A stretch of 64,000 nucleotides of DNA, from contig NZ_RCWZ01000002.1 of NCBI RefSeq assembly GCF_003675385.1, forward strand, positions 372,001 through 436,000, read 5' to 3'. The notes under the pieces are model-generated. The model was not told the DNA's origin. It did no database searches and worked only from the letters and a program-made list of their open reading frames with translations. Below are positions 1-7,924 of the stretch, one piece after another; position 1 is the first letter of the stretch; every line of letters begins with the position of its first letter. Both the position numbers and the translations under genes were made by a program. The DNA comes from Mucilaginibacter kameinonensis. GTDB taxonomy: Bacteria > Bacteroidota > Bacteroidia > Sphingobacteriales > Sphingobacteriaceae.

Positions 1-927
<927 letters not shown>

Positions 928-1776
928 TTAATTTTTACTTGAATAGTAGGTTAATAAATTATTTATGGGTTCTTTAATTATGTTAGTGATTTGCAGATCA
1001 GCTTCGGCGGCAGCTTCATACAAGTGTTCCTGGAAATTAAAAGCAACAGAGCCTGCAAAGTGAACAGACGTACCCTGGTGTTGCTGATATAAAGGTAACA
1101 AATATGTCGAAATTAGCTTGCTAAATCCTTTTTTTATGACGTTTTGCAGATGATGATCGTTCTTGTTATCGAGGTAAAAATCGGTAAAAGAGCTTAAAAA
1201 TAAAGCGGGCTGTTTTTGGCGATAAACCTTTTCGAGCAGGTTTTTACGGTCGGCATCATACTTGTGGATAAACTTTTTACGAAGCGATGGGGGCAGGGTA
1301 TCGTTCATGAACTCCTTGATGAGTTGCCGCCCCAGCCAGTTGCCCGATCCTTCATCGGCCAGGATATAACCCAAACCGTAGTTGTTGGGCCAAACACGTT
1401 TACCATCATACCAGGCGGCGTTAGTGCCGCTACCACAAATGCTGATAATGCCCGGTTCGTTTTTACAACAGGCAATGGCAGCCCCGGCAATATCATGCTC
1501 AACAGATATTTTACCGAATTTGAAGAATGCCTCAAAAGCGTTTTGTACTATCTTCTTCCGTTCATCGGATGATGCACCGGCGCCGAAGAAGTAAATGCGT
1601 TTTATTTCTTCGGCGTGGTGTATGAGGTTAATGTTTTTATTGAGGAGCTGGAGGATATGCTTCTCGTCGTTAAAATAGGGGTTTATGCCATTGGTTTTAA
1701 AGGAAGCCACAGTTCTTCCCTTATCAGTGAGCCTCCAATGTGCAAAGTACGATCCGCTATAAACAACTGCAATCAT
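928..1776 (-). CDS. BadF/BadG-type ATPase, N-acetylglucosamine kinase-like, with degenerate phosphate-binding loop
   Basis: 282 aa, ASKHA (BadF/BadG/BcrA/BcrD) fold, closest in appearance to bacterial N-acetylglucosamine kinases. The motifs CGSGTNAAWYDG (about residue 114) and LADEGSGNWLGRQLI (about residue 138) match the adenosine and phosphate-2 regions. The first motif does not. The paralogue at 4239-5099 has IADGGSTKTNW at the N-terminus, while this protein has VVYSGSYFAHW at the aligned place, so the Asp and the T-K of the phosphate-1 loop are gone. Known ASKHA kinases need that Asp for metal and catalysis, so activity is doubtful. The start is 7 bp after pfkA and the stop 6 bp before gap, so it is co-transcribed with glycolytic genes. 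It may be a sugar or sugar-phosphate sensor; this is inference. Confidence 0.85.
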   Translation of the reverse strand: MIAVVYSGSYFAHWRLTDKGRTVASFKTNGINPYFNDEKHILQLLNKNINLIHHAEEIKRIYFFGAGASSDERKKIVQNAFEAFFKFGKISVEHDIAGAAIACCKNEPGIISICGSGTNAAWYDGKRVWPNNYGLGYILADEGSGNWLGRQLIKEFMNDTLPPSLRKKFIHKYDADRKNLLEKVYRQKQPALFLSSFTDFYLDNKNDHHLQNVIKKGFSKLISTYLLPLYQQHQGTSVHFAGSVAFNFQEHLYEAAAEADLQITNIIKEPINNLLTYYSSKN

Positions 1777-1783
1777 TAATAAT

Positions 1784-2770
1784 CTATATCGATAATATAT
1801 CCATCATTTGTAAAAGATCTTCTTCAAGCTTAAACTCATGGTGGTTAAGTGCTGCTTCAAGGTCTGTCATCAGGATATGATTTGCCTGCAAACCTACCAT
1901 TTTTTGTGATTCGCCGGCTATCAAAGCGTTAACTGCTGCAAAACCAAGCCTGCTGCCCAAAATGCGGTCAAAGCTTGATGGTGCACCGCCCCGTTGCAAG
2001 TGGCCTAAGATAGTAACTTTTATGTCGTAATTCTTAACTTCCTCTTGTACAGCTTTTGCCACGCCATAAACACCACCATTTTTATCGCCTTCGGCTACAA
2101 TTACAATGCTCGACGATTTCTTGTTCATGTGCCCTTCTTTAAGATTGGCAATAAGGTCATCAATGGCGGTAGCACGTTCTGGCAGTAAAATAGCCTCGGC
2201 ACCGCATGATATACCGGCACGCAGGGCGATAGCGCCCGAATCGCGACCCATTACCTCAATAAAGAAAAGGCGGTCGTGCGCATCGGCAGTATCACGAATT
2301 TTATCAATAGCCTGAATAACGGTATTGGTAGCGGTATCAAAGCCCAGGGTATAGGTTGAACCGCAAAGGTCGTTGTCAATTGTACCCGGAACGCCCATTA
2401 CGGCAATGTCGGGATATTTGCGTGAGAAGCGCAACGCGCCGGTAAAAGTACCGTCGCCGCCAATAACTACAAGGGCATCAATGCCACGGGCTTTGGCGTG
2501 TTGGTAAGCCTGCTCCATACCCTCGTCGGTTTTAAAAGGCAGGCAGCGCGCGGTTTTTAAAATGGTACCGCCCAGGTTAAGGATGTTACTTACCGAGCGT
2601 CTATCCATTTCGTACATATCGTTGTCAATAAGGCCTTTATAACCTTGCCTTATACCTACAACTTCCAGTCCGTTGTATAGTGCAGTCCTAACCACGGCAC
2701 GTATACAAGGGTTCATTCCGGGGGCATCACCACCTGAAGTTAAAACCCCTATTTTTGATATTTTACGCAT
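1784..2770 (-). CDS. pfkA: 6-phosphofructokinase, ATP-dependent
   Basis: 328 aa, full length for the bacterial PfkA family. It phosphorylates fructose-6-phosphate to fructose-1,6-bisphosphate, the committed step of glycolysis, in the cytoplasm. Visible motifs are the ATP loop TSGGDAPGMNPCIR near the N-terminus, GGDGTFTGA at about residue 102, the catalytic PGTIDNDLCGSTYTLGFDTA and the substrate segment EVMGRDSGAIALRAG. The GGDGT Gly after Asp is usual for ATP rather than pyrophosphate enzymes. It is the first gene of a minus-strand operon with a kinase homologue and gap. An AAGGAGT ribosome-binding site and a TATCTTCG -7 element lie upstream. Confidence 0.97.
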   Translation of the reverse strand: MRKISKIGVLTSGGDAPGMNPCIRAVVRTALYNGLEVVGIRQGYKGLIDNDMYEMDRRSVSNILNLGGTILKTARCLPFKTDEGMEQAYQHAKARGIDALVVIGGDGTFTGALRFSRKYPDIAVMGVPGTIDNDLCGSTYTLGFDTATNTVIQAIDKIRDTADAHDRLFFIEVMGRDSGAIALRAGISCGAEAILLPERATAIDDLIANLKEGHMNKKSSSIVIVAEGDKNGGVYGVAKAVQEEVKNYDIKVTILGHLQRGGAPSSFDRILGSRLGFAAVNALIAGESQKMVGLQANHILMTDLEAALNHHEFKLEEDLLQMMDILSI

Positions 2771-2775
2771 CTTTC

Positions 2776-2782
2776 ACTCCTT
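2776..2782 (-). promoter_or_regulatory. Shine-Dalgarno sequence of pfkA
   Basis: Minus strand reads AAGGAGT, 5 nt before the pfkA ATG. A strong Shine-Dalgarno match is uncommon in Bacteroidota, where initiation mostly relies on A-rich leaders, and other genes in this window show none as good. Confidence 0.7.
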
Positions 2783-2794
2783 AAGTTTACGGTA

Positions 2795-2819
2795 CGAAGA
2801 TACTGTGTGTAAATTACAC
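2795..2819 (-). promoter_or_regulatory. pfkA operon promoter (-7 element) with adjacent palindromic operator candidate
   Basis: Minus strand TATCTTCG at 2802-2795 is close to the Bacteroidota -7 consensus TAnnTTTG and would start transcription about 18 nt before pfkA. Immediately upstream, 2807-2819 is the perfect palindrome GTGTAAATTACAC (arms GTGTAA/TTACAC around one A). It sits in the promoter spacer, where a bound repressor would block RNA polymerase. The divergent NUDIX-type regulator gene starts at 2909. That this is its operator is inference. Confidence 0.5.
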
Positions 2820-2908
2820 CATTAAATTTTATTTATTTTTTTTTGGATTAGAGATTAAGGCTATATATTTAAACTTATTAACTAAATCTCACTAATAGTT
2901 TGGAACTA

Positions 2909-3592
2909 ATGTTACCCAAGTTTGATTCCGTATTCTCTATTGACTGCGTGATATTCGGCTTTGAAGCCGGCGAGCTTAAAATTTTGCTTATTGAGAGGAA
3001 TGAGGAGCCGTACAAGGATTGGCTGGCGTTGCCCGGCTATATTGTAGAGCAGGACGAAAGCATTGATGATGCCGCCGAGCGTATATTATACGAGCTTACG
3101 GGCTTGCGCGATTTGCACATGCAACAGTTCCACACCTTTGGCGAGGTAAACCGTCACCCGCAGGGCCGTGTAATTACGGTTGCTTACTACGCCTTGATCC
3201 GCATTAACGGTCAGAAAGAGTTACGCCCGGTAACGCAGTACGCCAAAAAAGCGTTCTGGCACCCGGTAAGCGAGCTGCCCAAACTGGCGTTTGACCACAG
3301 CGAGATCTTTAAAACAGGGTTTAATAAAATAAAACGCCGCCTGCACTATCAGCCGATAGCGTTTGAATTACTGCCCGAAAAATTTACTTTAACACAACTA
3401 CAGTCGCTTTACGAGGCTGTATTAGATAAGAAGTTGGATAAGCGTAACTTCCGCAAAAAAATGCTGAGCTACGGCTTTTTGAAAGAGCTTGACGAAAAAC
3501 AGAAAGGCGTATCATATCGTGCTGCCAAGCTTTATAAATTTGATAAACGCAAGTACGGCAAGATTTTTCAGGGAGAGATGAATTTGGTTTAG
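2909..3592 (+). CDS. NUDIX-domain transcriptional regulator (NrtR/AraR-like), winged-helix C-terminus
   Basis: 227 aa from the ATG at 2909; a TTG three codons upstream (2900) is a weaker alternative. The N-terminal part (to about residue 140) is a NUDIX fold beginning SIDCVIFGF. The NUDIX box is degenerate: GYIVEQDE then R-I-L-Y-E-L-T-G-L, where the second Glu of REUxEE and others are missing, so it is unlikely to hydrolyse nucleotides. The rest (about 150-227) has the basic winged-helix of the NrtR family (KRNFRKKM, KKGVSYR-type positions). Known relatives repress NAD or sugar genes and use the NUDIX pocket to sense the effector. It is divergent from pfkA across 138 bp, which suggests control of the glycolytic operon (inference). 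Confidence 0.85.
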   Translation: MLPKFDSVFSIDCVIFGFEAGELKILLIERNEEPYKDWLALPGYIVEQDESIDDAAERILYELTGLRDLHMQQFHTFGEVNRHPQGRVITVAYYALIRINGQKELRPVTQYAKKAFWHPVSELPKLAFDHSEIFKTGFNKIKRRLHYQPIAFELLPEKFTLTQLQSLYEAVLDKKLDKRNFRKKMLSYGFLKELDEKQKGVSYRAAKLYKFDKRKYGKIFQGEMNLV

Positions 3593-3655
3593 CTTTGGAG
3601 AGAAGCAAGAAGTCAAGAATCAAGAGTCAGGAAAGAAATAGAATTATAAAAGAGA

Positions 3656-3685
3656 AGGGTTGGAAGATTTTCCAGCCCTTTTTTA
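3656..3685 (+). terminator. rho-independent terminator after the NUDIX regulator
   Basis: Hairpin GGGTTGGAA / TTCCAGCCC (one G-U pair) followed by a run of T. It lies 64 bp after the regulator stop codon. Confidence 0.75.
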
Positions 3686-3703
3686 TTTGGTGGCCTCCCC
3701 GCG

Positions 3704-3797
3704 CGTCATTGCGAGGTACGAAGCAATCGCGAACTGTACAAGGGGATTTGCTTAGCCGCTCTGTAAGTAGGGGATTGCTTCGTGCCTCGCAATGACG
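3704..3797. repeat. dispersed inverted repeat with CGTCATTGCGAGG termini
   Basis: Left arm 3704-3728 and right arm 3773-3797 are reverse complements at 24 of 25 positions, separated by 44 bp. The arm begins CGTCATTGCGAGG and ends GAAGCAATC. From memory, elements with these ends recur between genes in many genomes of this and other phyla, so this is probably one copy of a small non-autonomous or REP-like family. No protein-coding content is supported. Confidence 0.75.
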
Positions 3798-3809
3798 TGG
3801 TGAGAATAT

Positions 3810-3900
3810 GGGCGTTCCCGTCAGCAGACGGGCGGGCTATTCGCTCATACTGCACAGGCCTTATCCACAGGCCGGTATCCGCTACTATCCCTAACGCAAA
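3810..3900. repeat. second intergenic repeat type (GGGCGTTCCC ... ATCCCTAACGCAAA)
   Basis: About 90 bp beginning GGGCGTTCCC with an internal hairpin CCCGTC-AGCA-GACGGG (3817-3832) and ending TATCCCTAACGCAAA. It resembles a repeat type I recall from Sphingobacteriaceae intergenic regions. Copy number cannot be seen from this window. Confidence 0.45.
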
Positions 3901-3901
3901 A

Positions 3902-4044
3902 TTGTCTGAACTCGAATTTATGGAATTAATGAATTAACAGAATGCTTAGCAAATTCAATAAATTCCAATAATTCGTTTAATTCGAGTTCAGACAAAAATC
4001 CTGTTCATCCAAAAAATCCACCTAAATCCCGGTTCAGACAAAAA
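3902..4044. repeat. third intergenic repeat, inverted TTGTCTGAACTCGAATT arms plus a half copy
   Basis: Left arm 3902-3920 and right arm 3977-3995 are reverse complements at 18 of 19 positions, with terminal TTGTCTGAAC / GTTCAGACAA. A further GTTCAGACAAAA end follows at about 4032-4043 after an AATCC-rich stretch, so two related units seem joined. Typical of dispersed repeats of this lineage; family identity is from memory. Confidence 0.6.
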
Positions 4045-4156
4045 GAAGTGCGCTGTCCACCATATGTCCAAAGATGTAGTGACACAGGTATACGGACGGA
4101 CGACAGTACCATCATTTGTCCTGCAATGATGAGGCGATTGGGGAATACATATAAAC

Positions 4157-4190
4157 AAAAAAGGACCGGAAAAATCTTCCAGTCCTTTTT
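4157..4190 (-). terminator. rho-independent terminator after the second sugar kinase
   Basis: On the minus strand GGACTGGAA / TTCCGGTCC (one G-U pair) with T runs on both sides, so it could stop transcription in either direction. It lies about 50 bp after the kinase stop at 4239. Confidence 0.7.
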
Positions 4191-4238
4191 GTTTGTATGT
4201 AAACTGCAAACTGCCCAATGGCAACTGCAAACTTCTAA

Positions 4239-5099
4239 TTATAAAGAAGAAGGTGCTAATTCCAAATGGTATTTCACCAGGTTATCTATAGGCGAGCGGA
4301 TGATGTTACCAACAACCATACCGTTTTCTGTAACTACTTCTTCCAATACGTTGCGGAAGTTATAACCTACCGAGCCAATGCAGTTGAAAGTATATTTTTG
4401 ATAATCAGGGTAGTGGGTTACCAGGTTACGGAAGAAATCCTCAAATGAGGTACGTACCAGGTTGCGTGAATATTCGATGTGTACGTTGTTGTCGTAAACA
4501 AATTTGCTGAAGCTTGCGCAAAAACGGTTTGCACGTGGCTGGGTATAAACCTGCTCGTTGATATCATCGGGAGTAAGTTTGTAAGTTTCCCAGAAAAGGG
4601 CACGTACAGGCTCTGGCATATAACCACGCAGGTAATCTGTTAACAGTTTTTTGCCGATGTAGCAACCGCTGCCTTCGTCGCCAAGGATATATGCGCCCGA
4701 ATCAATATTGTGAACTACTTCTTTACCATCATAAATGCACGTATTGGTTCCGGTACCTAATATAGCAGCAAAACCTTCGGTGTTGCCAAGCAGGGCACGG
4801 GCAGCAGCAAGCAGGTCATGGCCAATATTAACTTTAGCGCCAACGAAAACTACTTTCATAGCTTCTTCAACAATTTTGCGCATTTCGGGGGTTGAACAAC
4901 CTGCACCGTAATAATTTACCTCTGTGATCTGGTTTTTTTCAAGATCGGTTGGCAGACTCTCGTTCAGTGACTGTATAATATACTCTGTACTTGAAAAGTA
5001 TGGGTTGTAACCCTCGGTATTAAAGTAAACTTTTTTTCCCTCTTCGGTAACCAGGCACCAATTTGTTTTGGTTGAGCCACCGTCAGCAATTATGATCAT
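4239..5099 (-). CDS. BadF/BadG-type kinase, probable N-acetylglucosamine kinase
   Basis: 286 aa. All ASKHA motifs are intact: phosphate-1 loop IADGGSTKTNW at residues 4-14, LGTGTNTCIYDG near residue 114, and GDEGSGCYIGKKLL near residue 140. Known relatives phosphorylate GlcNAc or related amino sugars in the cytoplasm for salvage or cell-wall recycling. It is clearly paralogous to the gene at 928-1776 (both contain NPYF near residue 33 and the GAGxSS/GAGCST motif near residue 65), but here the catalytic loop is kept. It stands alone between a repeat block and a 329-bp leader. The substrate is not fixed by sequence. Confidence 0.88.
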   Translation of the reverse strand: MIIIADGGSTKTNWCLVTEEGKKVYFNTEGYNPYFSSTEYIIQSLNESLPTDLEKNQITEVNYYGAGCSTPEMRKIVEEAMKVVFVGAKVNIGHDLLAAARALLGNTEGFAAILGTGTNTCIYDGKEVVHNIDSGAYILGDEGSGCYIGKKLLTDYLRGYMPEPVRALFWETYKLTPDDINEQVYTQPRANRFCASFSKFVYDNNVHIEYSRNLVRTSFEDFFRNLVTHYPDYQKYTFNCIGSVGYNFRNVLEEVVTENGMVVGNIIRSPIDNLVKYHLELAPSSL

Positions 5100-5428
5100 A
5101 AATTTTTGTTTTTTTAAAAATCGGTTAAAAGTAGGATTTACTTATTGTAAAAAAAACACTTAGTAATTCAAAAAATAAAAATTGCGATTTTTATTCAATT
5201 TAAAGCTACTTTTTTATATAATTTAAACTTTAAATGGCGCTTTCGTGCCAATGTTATCAATAATTAATCAGGTCAACTATACCTTTTTTTAAATGTAAAG
5301 TTTACAGATAAGCGCTGCGCCCCACAACTTAAAAACAGAGTAATTTACAATTGTACGTAATGTTACCATATTTAGCAAAATATTGGCTTTAATTAATGCT
5401 AAAACGTGTATTTAGTATTACAAATGTG
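5100..5428. other. AT-rich intergenic region with kinase promoter and an AT hairpin
   Basis: 329 bp without a supported gene. Minus-strand TACTTTTA (5133-5126) is a plausible -7 element for the kinase at 5099. A perfect AT-only hairpin AATAAAAAT-TGCG-ATTTTTATT occupies 5174-5195. Nothing else is recognisable. Confidence 0.4.
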
Positions 5429-6358
5429 TTACATAAATGATAGTGAATTGCCGGGATGAATGTGTGTAGCTTTAATACCGGGTACATTTTGCTGAAGCCA
5501 GCCTATCATAAACTCGGAGCCTGGTTCTTCGCTGGCGATGTGGCCCAATACAATGAGCGAAAGTTTATCGCCTTTGGCCTGGGCATCCCGTACGTATTCG
5601 GCAGTTTCCCATTCAGATATTTCACCGCATATCATCACGTCGGGTTTCTTGGTGCTCATCTCGGTGATCTGCCTTTTACCACCCGCCGCTCCGGGAAGCA
5701 GCAATACCTTCTGGCAGCTTTGTGTTGGATTGCCTATGTAGCGCACCTTCTCAATCTTCAGTTTCTTTTTAAGTGTATCAATAAGGGAGCTTAACGATGT
5801 AGCAGGGATGCTGAGTAGGTTGCCGGTTTCGGGTTTGTAATAGTTTACCCAATCCAACTGTTTTAACAAGCCCAGGCCAACACCATCAGGCTTAAGGCTG
5901 TGGATGGTATCGTGGTTGCGCCATACGGCTATGTTGTGCTTATCAAGCAGTTGTTTTTTATACTGATATACATCGTCATTGGCCAGCCAGGTGGTTTCGT
6001 CGGCATGGTTATAAAAAGTGGGCTCATGCGCTATGATGAAATTAGCGCCCAGGCTTATCGCTTTTTCAATAACGCCAATGGTGGCAAACATAGTGGTAAC
6101 TATACCGGTAACTACAATATCGCGATTGCCCGATTTTAAGGTATCAACCGTGTTCGGGAACGGAGCGCCGGGCACCTGCTTCATAAACAGATCGATGATT
6201 TGCCCTACGGTCATATTTGCATCGGGTTTGGTAAGGGTAAGGGCATCGGCAGCAAATGGCGCCGACAATAAGGCGGCAGCACCTGCTATGGCACCTAACT
6301 GACCGATAAATTTACGGCGATTGGGATTATGGTTAAAAGGAGAGAGGTTTGAATTCAT
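5429..6358 (-). CDS. NIF3-like dinuclear metal-centre protein with Tat signal
   Basis: 309 aa. The N-terminus has NRRKFIGQLG followed by a hydrophobic Ala/Gly/Leu stretch to about residue 38, which fits a twin-arginine signal. The mature part matches the NIF3/YbgI fold: FIIAHEPTFY (about residue 108), WRNHDTIHS (about 145) and VLGHIASEE (about 272) fall where the family has its metal ligands. In most NIF3 proteins the first motif is HH; here it is HE. Family members are usually cytoplasmic and poorly characterised hydrolase-like proteins, so an exported form is unusual. Single gene, with a TATATTTG -7 element upstream. Confidence 0.85.
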   Translation of the reverse strand: MNSNLSPFNHNPNRRKFIGQLGAIAGAAALLSAPFAADALTLTKPDANMTVGQIIDLFMKQVPGAPFPNTVDTLKSGNRDIVVTGIVTTMFATIGVIEKAISLGANFIIAHEPTFYNHADETTWLANDDVYQYKKQLLDKHNIAVWRNHDTIHSLKPDGVGLGLLKQLDWVNYYKPETGNLLSIPATSLSSLIDTLKKKLKIEKVRYIGNPTQSCQKVLLLPGAAGGKRQITEMSTKKPDVMICGEISEWETAEYVRDAQAKGDKLSLIVLGHIASEEPGSEFMIGWLQQNVPGIKATHIHPGNSLSFM

Positions 6359-6377
6359 GGTAATGATTGGGTTTGGT

Positions 6378-6385
6378 CAAATATA
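6378..6385 (-). promoter_or_regulatory. -7 element of the NIF3-like gene
   Basis: Minus strand TATATTTG, a full match to TAnnTTTG, 20 bp before the start codon. No clear TTG -33 partner at the usual spacing. Confidence 0.45.
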
Positions 6386-6468
6386 GTGCAGGTAAGTTAA
6401 TTTCTGGTTTTGTAATAATTGTGTGACATATTTATATCTTCGCATAAATTTTAAAGACCCCTAAATCC

Positions 6469-7641
6469 GTGCAAAAACTTGCTAAACTTATCAGCAACAA
6501 ACCTTTTGTTTATTCTTTATGGTTTGGCCTCAGTCTGTTTTTAGTTATCAAAGGCGTTTTAACCCATCAGGGGTTCAACAATTACACCATCTTTAAATAT
6601 AACTTTTTAAACACCATTCATCAGCACAACCTGTACGCTTATCAGCCCGAGCATTATTACGACCTTAACCACTACGGGCCGGTGTTTTCAATAATCATGG
6701 CCCCGTTTGCCATACTACCCGATGGTATTGGTGTTATTTTATGGGTGTTGTTTAACGCGTTTGTCCTGTTTAAGGCTATTGAGTTATTGCCTTTAAAAAA
6801 AGATCAGTACGTGATTGTTCTTTTGCTGTGTGCTCATGAGTTAATGACGGCATCGGCCAATGTGCAAAGCAACCCCATGATAGCGGCGCTCATTATATTA
6901 GGTTTTAACTTTATAAAGCGGGAGCAGGATTTTTGGGCAGCGCTTATGATAGCCCTTGGCGCTTTCATTAAGCTTTATGGCATAGTAGGGCTGGCCTTCT
7001 TTTTCTTTTCGGCTAACAAACCCAAATTTGTGTTGAGCTTCATATTCTGGTCGGCAGTGTTGTTTGTTTTGCCGATGGCTATTTCGTCGCCCTCGTTTAT
7101 AGTACAAACTTACCGCGATTGGTATACCGACCTGGTGATTAAAAACTCGGATAATCAGCATTCATCTATGCAGGAAATTTGTGTTACCGGCTTTATTCGT
7201 AAAACCTTCAATTACCAGGATCTTAAAAACATGTACGTAATAGGGCCGGCATTGGTGCTGTTTGGCTTATCGTACCTGCGCATAGGGGCATATAAGTTTG
7301 TACAATACCAGCGCCTGATCCTCTCGTCGGTATTGATCTTCGCCGTGATATTCAGCAGCTCGGCCGAGTCATCAACTTATATCATCGCTTTTGTTGGTGT
7401 AGCTGTTTGGTTTATGAACCTGAACCGCCCGGTTACCGGCTTCGAGATTTTTCTGTTGGTGTTGGCGCTGTTGGTAACAAGCCTTTCACCATCTGATCTG
7501 TTCCCGTCCTTTATCCGGAAGCAGTATATAGTGCCTTATAAGCTAAAATCGATACCCTGCTTTTTGATCTGGCTTAAAATAGTTTACGAAACACTCACCC
7601 GTAATTTTGCCAGGGAAGAGGAAAGCGTCCTAATCCGGTGA
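6469..7641 (+). CDS. GT-C glycosyltransferase, GT87 (DUF2029)-like membrane protein
   Basis: 390 aa, GTG start (6469), with about ten hydrophobic segments. After the first membrane helix comes a long loop with YNFLNTIHQHNLYAYQPEHYYDLNHYGPVF, shown here only as landmarks: the HNLY and NHYGPVF positions correspond to the acidic/aromatic first periplasmic loop of GT-C enzymes of family GT87. Such enzymes move a sugar from a polyprenyl-phosphate donor to an acceptor on the outer face of the inner membrane. The acceptor here is unknown. The next two genes, a polyprenyl-phosphate GT2 and a deacetylase, could supply the donor, although a 283-bp gap separates them. A TATCTTCG element at 6435-6442 may be its promoter. 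Confidence 0.8.
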   Translation: MQKLAKLISNKPFVYSLWFGLSLFLVIKGVLTHQGFNNYTIFKYNFLNTIHQHNLYAYQPEHYYDLNHYGPVFSIIMAPFAILPDGIGVILWVLFNAFVLFKAIELLPLKKDQYVIVLLLCAHELMTASANVQSNPMIAALIILGFNFIKREQDFWAALMIALGAFIKLYGIVGLAFFFFSANKPKFVLSFIFWSAVLFVLPMAISSPSFIVQTYRDWYTDLVIKNSDNQHSSMQEICVTGFIRKTFNYQDLKNMYVIGPALVLFGLSYLRIGAYKFVQYQRLILSSVLIFAVIFSSSAESSTYIIAFVGVAVWFMNLNRPVTGFEIFLLVLALLVTSLSPSDLFPSFIRKQYIVPYKLKSIPCFLIWLKIVYETLTRNFAREEESVLIR

Positions 7642-7924
7642 CTGCTTAAGGGCTAAAAGGTACAAAAATCTTCATATTGTCATTTTTCGATATAAAATGA
7701 TGGTGATTTGTGTGTTAATAAATAATTATTAATTATTTTCGTAACAGAAAAGTTACATTTGAGAGATTGTGTGCTTTTTATTAAAACTGGTTACTATAGT
7801 TACGTTTTGTAATAATCTATCGTAAAGCTATTTTATATAATAAAGTGTATTGAAATAACGATCAAATATAAACTTTAATTACAAAATACCTCCTGTTACA
7901 ATTTAAAAAATCCATAGTATAACT

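Noticed and set aside
3595..3795. 66-codon plus-strand frame after the NUDIX regulator
   Set aside because: It runs through the terminator and into the inverted repeat; coding is not supported.
3704..4044. CRISPR array
   Set aside because: The repeats are of three different types, inverted and unevenly spaced; no unit recurs with constant spacing and no cas genes are present.
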